Below are positions 53,205-61,324 of a DNA stretch of 64,000 nt, piece after piece. This stretch comes from Cupriavidus basilensis (GTDB taxonomy: Bacteria > Pseudomonadota > Gammaproteobacteria > Burkholderiales > Burkholderiaceae). A program made the position numbers and the translations under genes. The notes under the pieces were generated by a model. That model was given only the letters and a program-made list of their open reading frames with translations. It was not told where the DNA came from and ran no database searches. The stretch is from NCBI RefSeq assembly GCF_029335485.1, contig NZ_JARJLM010000163.1:18918-82917 (forward strand). Reading direction: 5' to 3'. Position 1 is the first letter of the stretch. Each line of letters begins with the position of its first letter.

Positions 53205-53843
53205 ATGCGCCTAACACCCTCGTATCCCGCATTCCTGCTGATTTCGGTAATCGCACTCTCAGCATGTGATCAGAAGGCTGTCAGCAGGAGCCCATTTGAT
53301 GAGCCGCTGCAAGCGTTTGTCGCAAAGCACACTCAACTTTGCGTCGTTGCTGGCCCAAGTAGCTATAGCTACGATACGTGGCCCAACCAGGTTGATGTTC
53401 GGTATTTCACCGACAAGCATTGGGACGAGTGGAATAACGCGGGCGACCGTCTGAACGCGCTAGCCGCCGCGGGTCTGATCGAGTATGTAAACGGTCCTAA
53501 TCAGGGCTTTCGCACGTACTCTCTGACCGACTTGGGGAGGCAGAAACTCCGCAAGAACGACGCGCCCAGACCGGGCTCGGAGGCAAAGGGAGATGAAGGA
53601 AGACTGTGCTTTGGGACACAGAAATACCGAGGTGTCGTGGGTTCAGAAGAGGCCCCGGACTTCTTCGGCTACGAGGCCAAGATGGTTAAGTACAAGGTGG
53701 ATGTGACTATCGAGACATGGGCACGGCGCCAGGACGTCCAAGCGGCCTTTGAGCAAATCAAGGAATATGGCGCTGGAGGTATCCGCGAAAAATCGCGCCA
53801 ATTGTTGCGAAGAGAGGACGGTTGGATAATTCCGGCGCCGTAG
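53205..53843 (+). CDS. Hypothetical lipoprotein
   Basis: The protein is 212 residues from the ATG at 53205 (an ATG four codons upstream is in frame). The signal peptide ends in the lipobox ALSAC, so it is lipid-anchored. The central part DEWNNAGDRLNALAAAGLIE and YSLTDLGRQKLRK looks like a winged-helix fold, unusual for a lipoprotein. C-terminal KYKVDVTIETWARRQDVQAA is probably a beta-alpha unit. No family is recognised. A hairpin follows the stop (53845-53865), then the second repeat copy. Confidence 0.65.
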   Translation: MRLTPSYPAFLLISVIALSACDQKAVSRSPFDEPLQAFVAKHTQLCVVAGPSSYSYDTWPNQVDVRYFTDKHWDEWNNAGDRLNALAAAGLIEYVNGPNQGFRTYSLTDLGRQKLRKNDAPRPGSEAKGDEGRLCFGTQKYRGVVGSEEAPDFFGYEAKMVKYKVDVTIETWARRQDVQAAFEQIKEYGAGGIREKSRQLLRREDGWIIPAP

Positions 53844-53869
53844 ATCGCACCTGGGACAGGTGCGATTGC

Positions 53870-54077
53870 GCTGTCCAACGCGAACGATTGGAATCTCTTT
53901 TGCGCTAGCCATATACAGATAGCGCAATATATTAACCCCTCCGCAAGTGGGAATAGAGACCTCATCAAATCGTCTATGCTAGATTCGTCGCCAGGCCCCC
54001 CGTCTCGGTCGACACTCCATTAAGTCGCCGATCCTAGGACGGCGACTTTTTTTCGCGAGTCATCCCAGCTTCAAATG
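53870..54077 (+). ncRNA. Candidate structured RNA/leader element, copy 2, directly before hfq-like gene
   Basis: This is the second copy of the repeat at 51438-51646. The inverted repeat TGCGCT/AGCGCA, a TATATT box, hairpins and the terminator (stem 54023-54047, Ts to 54053) are kept. In hairpin 1 two C-to-T changes become G-U pairs. In hairpin 2 the arms changed from GAGG/CCTC to AGAC/GTCT. The element ends at the start codon of the Hfq-like gene (54075), so the terminator lies 21 bp before it. It may be an independent sRNA, or an attenuator controlling that gene. Confidence 0.5.
54023..54053 (+). terminator. Intrinsic terminator of repeat copy 2
   Basis: Stem AGTCGCCG/CGGCGACT with a 9-nt loop and seven T residues. 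It stands between the promoter-like region of the repeat and the Hfq-like gene. Confidence 0.85.
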
Positions 54078-54359
54078 CAACATGTCGCACTCGGTCCCCA
54101 GAATTGGCTGCTCAATGTCGCACGCAAGGAGCGAAGGCGGGTCAAGGTGTATGTGGTCTCCGGCGTCGGGTTAGCTGGCTCAATCAATTCGTTCGACAAC
54201 TTTGTTGTGCTGCTGAACACAACTCGCGGCTTGCAGGCAATCTACAAGCACGCCATCGCTTCCGTCCAGTTGGATGACCTTGGCTGTCTGGCGAGCTCGG
54301 AGAGCGATCCCAAGGCACCGGCCGTGGCCGTGCGAAAATGCCGTCCGATACGAGACTGA
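54075..54359 (+). CDS. hfq: Divergent Hfq-like RNA chaperone
   Basis: The protein is 94 residues. The Sm1 and Sm2 motifs of Hfq align without gaps: QNWLLNVARKERRRVKVYVV, SGVGLAGSINSFDNFVVLL and IYKHAIASV. Proximal-face residues match E. coli Hfq (Gln8, Asp40, and the YKHA box with Lys56/His57). The rim arginine patch (RKER) is nearly kept. Distal-face positions are changed: Lys31 is Gly and Gln33 is Ala, so poly-A type binding may be altered. The C-terminal tail is short and unlike the main Hfq. As an accessory paralogue it may serve a local set of RNAs. A clear Shine-Dalgarno is missing. Confidence 0.85.
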   Translation: MQHVALGPQNWLLNVARKERRRVKVYVVSGVGLAGSINSFDNFVVLLNTTRGLQAIYKHAIASVQLDDLGCLASSESDPKAPAVAVRKCRPIRD

Positions 54360-54489
54360 GGACGGCCTGTCCGCAGCAAAGAATCTCGATTGCGCAGAGC
54401 TTGTTGAATTTGCGCACCATTAAGGCTACCGCGCTTGCATGGCCATGCATTGCGGACAATAGTTTCCTTTCGCCCCAAGCAAAATCGAC

Positions 54490-54666
54490 ATGCAGCCAGA
54501 TTGCCAGCCGGTTCGAATTTCGCTCGATGAATTGAGATCGCTCGCCGCCACCCTAACCGACGGCTCCTTGCTCAAGCACGCGACCTTGCGCGTCATCGCC
54601 GAGCAGGAGGATCGTCAGCACCGGCAGGAGGCGAAAGCGCTAGGGCTGCTCATGCAGCCCGACTAA
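54490..54666 (+). CDS. Small hypothetical protein
   Basis: A 58-residue frame starting MQPDCQPVRISLDELRSLAA, ending in a Gln/Arg-rich helix (EQEDRQHRQEAKALGLL). Codon use is normal for the region. It is 131 bp after the Hfq-like gene in the same direction. No family is recognised. Confidence 0.4.
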   Translation: MQPDCQPVRISLDELRSLAATLTDGSLLKHATLRVIAEQEDRQHRQEAKALGLLMQPD

Positions 54667-54738
54667 GCGGGCAAGACGCGCCGCGAGGATCTCCTCTCGC
54701 AAGCGATACGTTCCCGGCCTTTCATTACTCATAATTTG

Positions 54739-54806
54739 TGTCAGGCGGAGCCGTTATGCTATTGGTAGCTGCTGCAGAATACGCCGTCGCATTTCTCGTC
54801 TCGTGA
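54739..54806 (+). repeat. Direct repeat flanking the deacetylase/glycosyltransferase pair, copy 1
   Basis: The DNA from AATTTGTGTCAGGCGGAG through GCTGCTGCAG and CGCCGTCGCATTTCTCGTC resembles 56776-56850. It contains a 16-codon micro-ORF (54756-54806) whose TGA overlaps the GTG start of the deacetylase gene. Confidence 0.55.
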
Positions 54807-55555
54807 CGTCGCGTATCCCGATCCTCATGTATCACCAGATTGACGTGCCACCGGCCCGGGGCGCGCCGCTGCGCGGCCTGGTGGTGGCGCCGCGCGATTT
54901 TGCCTGGCAAATGCGCATGCTCAAGCTGATGGGCTTCCACGGACTCTGCATACGCGAGCTAGTGCCTTATCTGCATGGCGAGAAGGTTGGCAAGGTTGTC
55001 GGCATCACGCTGGATGACGGCTATCGCAACAACATCGAGCATGCCTTGCCAGTGTTGCAGCGCTTCGGCTTTACCGCCACCTGCTATGCCGTCAGCAGCC
55101 TGGTCGGCAAGACGAACGCGTGGGATACATCGATCGGCGTGCCGGCCAAGCCGCTGATGGCGCAGGGCGAGCTGCGCGAGTGGGGCCGGGCAGGGATGGA
55201 GGTCGGCGCGCATACGCGGACGCACATGGACTTGACCAAAGCGGACGCTGCAACCGCCCGCGACGAGATCGAAGGTTGCCGCCAGGAACTGGAGGATATG
55301 CTTGGCGAGCCGGTCCGTCATTTCTGCTACCCCTTCGGCGAGTACGACAAGGCGATTGTGGACCAGGTGCGCGAAGCGGGCTTCCACACCGCCGTCACCA
55401 CCAACCGCGGTCGCGCTAGCGCAGGGCACGACTTGTTCCGCCTGCCTAGAGTGCCGGTTTCGCGCACCACGCATCCAGGCCAGTTCCTGCAGAAGTTAAT
55501 CACCGCCTATGAGGATCAGCGCGGTACGGACGCGGCCAGCCATGATGCACGGTAA
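54803..55555 (+). CDS. Polysaccharide deacetylase
   Basis: The protein is 250 residues from GTG 54803, which overlaps the stop of an upstream micro-ORF. NodB-domain motifs are in order: SRIPILMYHQ, the catalytic Asp pair in ITLDDGYRNN, the metal-binding HxxxH in GAHTRTHMDL and FCYPFGEYD. It removes acetyl groups from N-acetylated sugars in a surface polysaccharide. No export signal is visible, so it may act in the cytoplasm or use another start. Its stop overlaps the glycosyltransferase start, showing coupling. Confidence 0.88.
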   Translation: MTSRIPILMYHQIDVPPARGAPLRGLVVAPRDFAWQMRMLKLMGFHGLCIRELVPYLHGEKVGKVVGITLDDGYRNNIEHALPVLQRFGFTATCYAVSSLVGKTNAWDTSIGVPAKPLMAQGELREWGRAGMEVGAHTRTHMDLTKADAATARDEIEGCRQELEDMLGEPVRHFCYPFGEYDKAIVDQVREAGFHTAVTTNRGRASAGHDLFRLPRVPVSRTTHPGQFLQKLITAYEDQRGTDAASHDAR

Positions 55556-56705
55556 CCAACGCGCGGTGACGCCCGCCTCCCAGTTGCGTGTGCTGATCCT
55601 TAACTCTCTCCTCGACGGTGGCGGCATCGATTCCCATACGCTTTCACTTTGCCGGGCCTTGCAGTTGCAGGGCTGCGAGGTAACCCTGGCGGCGCCCCAC
55701 GGTGCGCGGTGGATAGCCGCCGCGCGCGAGATGCAGGGGATCTGCTTGCTGGAGCTGAACGCCAAGCGCATCGCGTGGCCGGAGATACTGGCACGGCATC
55801 TCCGGGAACGGCAAATGCATGTCATTCACGCGCATCATGGCCGCGACTACTGGGTGGCGATCCTGGCATGGATACTTTCTGGCCGGAAGGCGGCGGTCGT
55901 CGTGACGCGCCACCTGATGACAAGCCTCAAGGAGCGGACGCGCCGATACCTAGCCGCGTCTTCCAGCGTGATTGCGGTTTCCGACGCGGTACAGAATGCA
56001 TTGCGTCTTGTGGATCCAGACCGCACCTTGAAGCTCAGGCGGATCTACTGCGGCATCGATACCGAGCGCTTCCGCGCCTGCACCGCGGAACGCCATCGGG
56101 TCCGCAGAGCCCTCGGGGTGCCTCATGAGGCATGGATTTATGCACTTATCGGCGGGGCACAAAAGCCAGACGGGAAAGGACAGTCTTACTTCGTCAAGGC
56201 CGCAGCGCAGGTATTCGAACGACATCCTCAGTCGCATTTTCTGTGTGTCGGTGATGGAGACCTCACCCCGCAATTACGCCGTGAGGCGAATTCCCTAGGG
56301 CTAGACAGGAATTTCCACTTTCGCCCCTTTGAGCACGATGTGGCATCGCTGATGCAGGCGATCGACGTGCTGGTGCATCCGCCCGTGGGCAGCGAAGCGC
56401 TGGGCCTGGTCATCCTCGAAGCATTAAGTTGCGGCAAGCCGGTAGTTGCCACTTCGCTGGACGGCATTCCAGAGACCTTCATCGACGGCGACCACGGCGT
56501 ACTGGTGCCGCCGCGCGACGCCAATGCCCTGGCCGTGGCGATGAGCCGGCTGGCAGCGGACCCGAGGCGCGCGGCGCGCATGGGAAGCCGGGGACGTCTA
56601 TGGGTGGAGGCGAATTTTTCGCTCGCGTCTCTGGGCCGCGAAACGGTGCAGTTGTATCAGGACTGTCTGTCGGGTGCACGCCATCGACAACACCGCGCTA
56701 GCTAA
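55542..56705 (+). CDS. Glycosyltransferase family 4
   Basis: The protein is 387 residues (start 55542 or 55545, inside the end of the deacetylase gene). The GT-B fold shows the glycine-rich acceptor loop LNSLLDGGGIDSHTLSLC and the donor site GSEALGLVILEALSCGKPVV, with the EX7E glutamates. It transfers a sugar from an activated donor. Together with the deacetylase it probably modifies a cell-surface polysaccharide; no polymerase or export genes accompany the pair. Confidence 0.9.
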   Translation: MMHGNQRAVTPASQLRVLILNSLLDGGGIDSHTLSLCRALQLQGCEVTLAAPHGARWIAAAREMQGICLLELNAKRIAWPEILARHLRERQMHVIHAHHGRDYWVAILAWILSGRKAAVVVTRHLMTSLKERTRRYLAASSSVIAVSDAVQNALRLVDPDRTLKLRRIYCGIDTERFRACTAERHRVRRALGVPHEAWIYALIGGAQKPDGKGQSYFVKAAAQVFERHPQSHFLCVGDGDLTPQLRREANSLGLDRNFHFRPFEHDVASLMQAIDVLVHPPVGSEALGLVILEALSCGKPVVATSLDGIPETFIDGDHGVLVPPRDANALAVAMSRLAADPRRAARMGSRGRLWVEANFSLASLGRETVQLYQDCLSGARHRQHRAS

Positions 56706-56775
56706 ACCGCGTCAAGCCGTGAGCGGACATCGATCCCCTCTCGCGACCAATAGTTTCCCAGCCAATCGTTCCTTA

Positions 56776-56850
56776 GAATTTGTATCAAGCGGAGTCCAGT
56801 ATGCAAATCGCAGCTGCTGCAGGATACGTCGCCGTTCTCCTCGCCGCCCT
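56776..56850 (+). repeat. Direct repeat flanking the deacetylase/glycosyltransferase pair, copy 2
   Basis: Partner of 54739-54806. Here the micro-ORF is longer and encodes the 34-residue membrane peptide at 56801-56905, so copy 1 is probably the truncated form. Confidence 0.55.
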
Positions 56851-56905
56851 CGTTACTGCGGTCCGGTGGGTCGCTAAGAATGATCCTGGTCATCGCGACG
56901 ACTGA
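56801..56905 (+). CDS. 34-residue membrane peptide
   Basis: The frame MQIAAAAGYVAVLLAALVTA ends with VRWVAKNDPGHRDD: one transmembrane helix plus a short charged tail. GCGGAG lies upstream of the ATG. A truncated copy with the same leader DNA precedes the deacetylase gene. The duplication supports a real coding unit, but function is unknown. Confidence 0.45.
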   Translation: MQIAAAAGYVAVLLAALVTAVRWVAKNDPGHRDD

Positions 56906-56993
56906 GCGACTGCGCGATAGGCGATAGCTATAGCTGGATACACGAGGCGGTATCTCGCGCCTCCCCTCTTCCCTTATTTAACGGATTCGTGCC

Positions 56994-57575
56994 GTGCGCA
57001 AGCTCTTCTCCGTCGTGGCGGCCAATCTGGTTGTGCTACTCCTGGCCGGCTACCTCGTTCCCGAGAAACTCACGGTGTCGGTCTTGGTCAAGCGGGACGG
57101 CACCTATACCTATAGATACGAAGGCACCGCGATGTCGGTGCCGGCTACGATCCGGCTCAAGGAAGGTTCCAGACTCTCGCCCAGCGATCTGCAGGTGCTT
57201 AAGCAGGATGCCGCACGGATGGCAGACAGACCCGGGGTCCGCAAAGCGATCTATGTTGGCGAAGGGCGCTATGAACTCTCCATAGAGCAGGATCTGCAAC
57301 CTGGCCAGCCATCGGACGCTTTGAATTTCGTAATGGTTAAACGGGACAAAGAAGGCGTGTTCACTATTGCGCCGGCGCCCATCAGCAAGAAGGACCTGGA
57401 TGCGCTGCGGCAGTTCGGCTTCAAGGTCGACGGCACGCTGGAGGTCCGCCTGCCGGCCTATGCCGAAGTGGTAGACCACAACGCTCACGACGAGCCAGGT
57501 TTCTTTAGCAAGGCCTATCGCTGGAAAATTGGCGCGATGGATGCCGCGCCGACCATCCGCTACAAGCTTCATTGA
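56994..57575 (+). CDS. Hypothetical membrane-anchored protein
   Basis: The protein is 193 residues from GTG 56994. One N-terminal hydrophobic segment (FSVVAANLVVLLLAGYLV) acts as an anchor or signal. The rest is a periplasmic beta-rich domain (VSVLVKRDGTYTYRYEG, NFVMVKRDKEGVFTI). No family is recognised. It precedes the small coding fragment at 57707 and might have been part of a polysaccharide-related unit. Confidence 0.6.
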   Translation: MRKLFSVVAANLVVLLLAGYLVPEKLTVSVLVKRDGTYTYRYEGTAMSVPATIRLKEGSRLSPSDLQVLKQDAARMADRPGVRKAIYVGEGRYELSIEQDLQPGQPSDALNFVMVKRDKEGVFTIAPAPISKKDLDALRQFGFKVDGTLEVRLPAYAEVVDHNAHDEPGFFSKAYRWKIGAMDAAPTIRYKLH

Positions 57576-57706
57576 GTTGGTGGAGCGATATCGGCTCGCC
57601 CGACAAACGGCGGGAGACGCGGATGGCGAGTTTTGCGCCGGTTGCGAACGCATGGGACGGGCAGACAATTTCGCTAAGTCGCTATTCCAACGAAGGAAAT
57701 TCTCCA

Positions 57707-58003
57707 GTGCACTCTGACGATCTATCGAAGCTGTTCCAGCGCGTTGGCGGCACCTCCCAAGACTATCGCCAAATCGTGCGTGAGGACTCGGTCCTGCAGG
57801 CGCGCGGCCGCTGGCCGCTGTTGGCCTCAGGACGAGCTGCCACCGATTCTGCGCGGCGGCGCCGGTGTACCGCATACGCCCGCCCTCCTGCAGCCCCGAA
57901 GATTGCTCCACCGGCGGCACCGGTACCGCCGCCTCCCACCGAGTTGGCGACCGTCTTTGCCCGCCTGGGCGGATCTGGCACGCCTGCGGCTTGTTCTCCA
58001 TGA
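57707..58003 (+). CDS. BcsP/BcsR-like small protein, possibly damaged
   Basis: The 98-residue frame from GTG 57707 (AAGGAAAT upstream) starts HSDDLSKLFQRVGGTSQDYR and ARGRWPLLAS. This is the layout of BcsP/BcsR-like proteins of beta-proteobacterial cellulose operons, as is the Pro-rich middle and the end ELATVFARLGG. The segment between about 57830 and 57900 reads better in the next frame (DELPPILRGG), so two small frameshifts are possible. No other cellulose genes are present. The family call is tentative. Confidence 0.4.
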   Translation: MHSDDLSKLFQRVGGTSQDYRQIVREDSVLQARGRWPLLASGRAATDSARRRRCTAYARPPAAPKIAPPAAPVPPPPTELATVFARLGGSGTPAACSP

Positions 58004-58319
58004 CCCCATCGCGACACAGCGCCACCATCACGACGGTGGACGCAATGTAGTAGAGGGGATCGGCCGCCTCCCGCTTGAACGCCAGTGCCTTGATCAGCTC
58101 GTTGGCGATGTCCGAATTGATCATGTCCTCGGTCAGGATCAGCACGAAGCGGTTGGCCTCCGTCTCGACCAGGCAGATGAAATGGCAGGATGACGCCTGC
58201 AGGTTGACTTCTTCATAGAGCTTCTTGTTGAACGCCGGCAGGTCGTCAATGTGGTCGATCGGCTTGGGTGCGGTCCGGTAGCCGCCAGCGGCGCGCTGGG
58301 CCGTTGGCGGGTGACGCAC
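57995..58319 (-). pseudogene. Coding-like fragment, function unknown
   Basis: The minus strand from GTG 58319 reads PKPIDHIDDLPAFNKKLYEE, ASSCHFICLVETEANRFVLI and DMINSDIANELIKALAFKRE with strongly GC-ending codons, as in a real gene. After ENK (near 57995) the sequence turns into antisense of the BcsP-like gene, so the natural end is missing. It is probably a gene cut by a rearrangement. I do not recognise the family. Confidence 0.4.
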
Positions 58320-58439
58320 AGCACAGAAGGCCTCTGGGCCTTCCGGCTGCTTCTTCAACCCCGCCCCCCTCGAGGCTTTCCTCTTTTGATCGCCTTTCCG
58401 AGGCAGGAGAACACAATGCGCTTGAACCTCAATGAGGTC

Positions 58440-59431
58440 GACTAGGTAAGAGTCCTGACACCTGCCCAGCTCGACGTGAAATGCCTGTCGAAGCGTCAAG
58501 GCCCCTGCCCGCTCTGTGGGGGCAAGACCCGCTTCCGCTTCGACAACAGGAATGATGCCGGCACCTATTTTTGCAACCACTGCGGCGCCGGCAATGGATA
58601 CACGCTCCTGCGCGCCTTCGCCGGCATGACCGATCGCGAGGCCCTCGAATTCCTGGAGGGAGAATCAGGCTGTCGGCCAGCCGCCCACTACGACGAGCGC
58701 AGCCTCAAGGCAAAGGCGGAAGCCGAGGCCAGAGAGAAGCGCGCGAAGCTGAACGCGGCCTAGCCGGGTTCGGTGGCCATCACGGAGACTTTGCCAGTAT
58801 GGGTCTACCTCAGCCAGCAGGGGCCTGGCCTGCGACTGGCGTGGCTCTTACCCGATCTTCGGTATCACCCGGCCATGGCCTATTGGGATACAGACGATCA
58901 GGACAAGCCGGCCAACTGCGGCGACTGGCCGGTCATGCTGGCCAGGGCAAGACGTGCCGATGGGACACCAGTCACGCTCCACTGCACCTACCTGAGCAAA
59001 GATGGCTACAAGGCGCTCTTCGTCGATATGAAAAAACAGATGGCGAGCCCCAAAAGCTCGCCGGCGCCGCCATTCGCCTGAATTGCCCGACCACCCGAAG
59101 CCGCAAGGTCATCGTCTGCGACGGGATCGAAACCGGCCTAGCCTTGGTGGCCGCCACCGGCAATCGCATCTAGGTCTGGTACCTGTTGAACGCCAGCAAC
59201 CTGGCCGCCGCCGACATCCGGCGGGATCGCTTCGACGAAGTGATCATCTGCTCCGACCGGGATCCTCTCGATCCGAAACACGGTTAGCGACCCGGTGAGC
59301 ATTTTGCGGAGCAGCTGCAAGCACGTTTGGTGACGGAAGGCTTTGCCGTGCGAATGCGCGTGCGGAAGACCGAGAGGCTGGACTATTCGGACCTTTGGCT
59401 TCGCGCGTCGCATCTGCGTGTGGCAGTCTAA
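58440..59431 (+). pseudogene. Phage/plasmid-type DNA primase (zinc finger + TOPRIM), decayed
   Basis: The zinc domain (GPCPLCGGKTRFRF ... YFCNHCGAGNGY, 58500-58610) is in one frame. A stop at 58761 ends it. LPVWVYLSQQGPGLRLAWLL continues in another frame to 59081. The TOPRIM start VIVCDGIETGLALVAATGN is in a third frame, interrupted by TAG at 59171. VIICSDRDP follows, with a second TAG at 59285 where Trp is expected (DPKHG-stop-RPGEHFAEQL). The gene has at least two frameshifts and two amber codons. Intact proteins prime DNA synthesis on plasmids and prophages. Confidence 0.75.
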
Positions 59432-59511
59432 GCTTGGAGAGAAGCTCATGGGTATCGGGAGGCAGATCCGCCGTGTCCATGCCCCTCGAGCTGTAGGCTG
59501 TTCGGACTGAA

Positions 59512-59688
59512 ATGCCAACAGCATTACATGCGGCCGAAGCAGGACGTCGTGCCATCTACAAGGGCGACAACCCCCCGCGCTACGAGGAAGCGGTATCTCG
59601 CTGGGCCCCCGCGAGCTGGCGCCCGGTGCATCGCCTTCTGCGGCTTGAGGGGCTGATTCGTTTCGCAGTCTATCGCCGGCAGCCTTAG
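59512..59688 (+). CDS. Small hypothetical protein
   Basis: A 58-residue frame starting MPTALHAAEAGRRAIYKGDN, rich in Arg and Trp with RWAPASWRPVHRLLRLEGLI. It directly follows the decayed primase, and may be either a separate plasmid gene or a piece of another decayed one. No family is recognised. Confidence 0.35.
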   Translation: MPTALHAAEAGRRAIYKGDNPPRYEEAVSRWAPASWRPVHRLLRLEGLIRFAVYRRQP

Positions 59689-60031
59689 AACGAGGGGCAA
59701 ATCAGTGATGTATCCTGCAAGCCAACGCCGGTCCTATGGGCCGGCTTGAACCCGTCCAGCGTACAGACTCGACGGATGACCGGATGTGCATAACCCCTGT
59801 GATGTGTTCTCTTGCTCCAGCACCGGCGGCAGCTTGCTCCTCCGCGTTTCTAGGGTTTTCCCCAACACTGTTCACCTATGCCCCAAATCCACAGCCCTAT
59901 AGCCCCAATCTGCTTCACCTACCTCCCCAAATCCACAGCCCCTTTCCCCCAAATCTCTTCACCCAATCCCCAAATCAGTGCACGATATGGCCCGGAAACC
60001 CTTTACTGGAGCGGGTTTCCGGAAGTCAAAG

Positions 60032-60075
60032 GTTTACCTAAAGGTTTACAGTGTTTACGAAATACACGTAAACAC
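60032..60075. repeat. GTTTAC cluster with 9-bp inverted repeat
   Basis: GTTTAC occurs at 60032-60037, 60044-60049 and 60053-60058, with the reverse form GTAAAC at 60068-60073. The last pair is part of GTGTTTACG-N7-CGTAAACAC (60051-60075). The element lies inside the origin region and is not an iteron. It may bind a partition or replication protein. Confidence 0.5.
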
Positions 60076-60833
60076 TACATGTGCCTTCCCTTAGATCCTC
60101 TTCAAGAAAAAGTGGCCTATAGTGCTCCCTGATAGATTCGGGCTGTACTTACCAACCCACTGCATCTTGTGACTGAACTGATTCAGGATAGGGATAGATC
60201 ATCCGTTCTCGGTAGGTGAAGGGTTTTGGGGAGATAAAAGGTGACCATTTTTGGGGCGATTTTGGAGTGGGTCCCAAATCAGTTCACCTATTACGCCTAC
60301 GTCTGGATGACCAACGTTCTTGTTTACTTGTGAGCGCACACTCTCTCTGTAACCACCATACCAAGCGGAAAAAAGCCAAGGTGCTGCACGAGGAAGCGAA
60401 CGCCACGGTTACATGCCCGAGAAGAACACGGTTAAGGTGAACAGATTTGGGATACTTCGTCCGCTCAGCGGTTTTGAAGAGCCCCAAGAGGCACATAGTT
60501 AGATGAAATGCGGCGAATTCGCTGCGCCAGGGAGTTCCGTGTGGCACAGACAGCCGCCATATCGGCCCCTTACTTAAGATCTCAGGTGAAGAGATTTGGG
60601 GGAAGCAAAAAGGTGAGGATTTCGAAAGAGAAGTCCTATTTATAAAGGAAGTAGGTTAAGTGATTGCTTACACTAAGAAGCAGATGAAGAAATTCCGCGA
60701 GCGAGATAGGTGTAGAGATTTGGGGTGCCGATTAGGTGAACACTTTTGGGGAAGCACGTGTGTTTCACCGGACGCCTCGACGGAGGAGCTGATTTTTCGT
60801 GAGTGCTCTCGCTACTGGTGTTCTGCCGCCGAG

Positions 60834-61132
60834 AGGTGAATGGTTTTGGGGCTTGTCGCGTAACTTGCCAGCCTAGAGGGACTTGCCAGGCCATGCTCCA
60901 TAGAGTTCGACTGCTTGCAGTACCACGTTTCAGGAAGCAGATGCCTGGCGGCGATAAGGTGAACAGTTTTGGGGTGGCAGAGAGGTGAATGGTTTTGGGG
61001 GTGTATCGCGTACCTTATCAATGTAGGGGGAATTCGCTAGAACATGACCTATGAAGCACTTCCACTTGCAGCGCTACGTTTCAGGAAGCAGATGCGTGGC
61101 GACGCTATGGTGAACAAATTTGGGGTGCCAGA
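60834..61132 (+). repeat. Tandem ~150-bp duplication of iteron + spacer
   Basis: 60834-60982 and 60983-61132 are diverged tandem copies. Each has an iteron, a spacer of about 105 bp containing TTTCAGGAAGCAGATGC, and a second iteron. A third copy starts at 61133 but lacks the spacer. Confidence 0.75.
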
Positions 61133-61324
61133 AAGGTGAATGATTTTGGGGTGCGCGAAAGGTGAACAGTTTTGGGGAGATGATAGGTGAACATATTTGG
61201 GGAATCGGTGCGGCAAGAGTTCTCGGAACGAGAACAACAGAAGTAATTTTCAACTAATAGAGCTTGATAGGTGAACGATTGATCTCTAGTATTTCACCTA
61301 ACCTAGCCATCGTCGGTGCCTCGA

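Larger units (their letters stand above)
59865..61300. other. Iteron-type replication origin (oriV)
   Basis: At least 13 direct copies of an 18-bp unit close to AGGTGAACAGTTTTGGGG start at 60214, 60239, 60435, 60584, 60708, 60734, 60834, 60957, 60983, 61107, 61133, 61159 and 61184. Inverted copies lie at 59903-59920, 59947-59964 and 60273-60289. The DNA between is AT-richer than the rest of the window. The Rep_3 initiator gene follows. Spacing inside the right-hand clusters is 25-26 bp. A run of GTTTAC motifs lies at 60032-60075. No clear DnaA box was found by eye. Iteron binding by the adjacent initiator is the established mechanism for this family. Confidence 0.88.

Noticed and set aside
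57036-58580. Minus-strand open frame of 514 residues
   Set aside because: Most of it is antisense to the hypothetical membrane protein, the BcsP-like gene and the primase zinc domain. Only about 57995-58319 has coding character.
59830-61300. CRISPR array suspected from the many short repeats
   Set aside because: The units are 18 bp with irregular spacing and both orientations, next to a Rep_3 initiator: iterons, not CRISPR. No cas genes.
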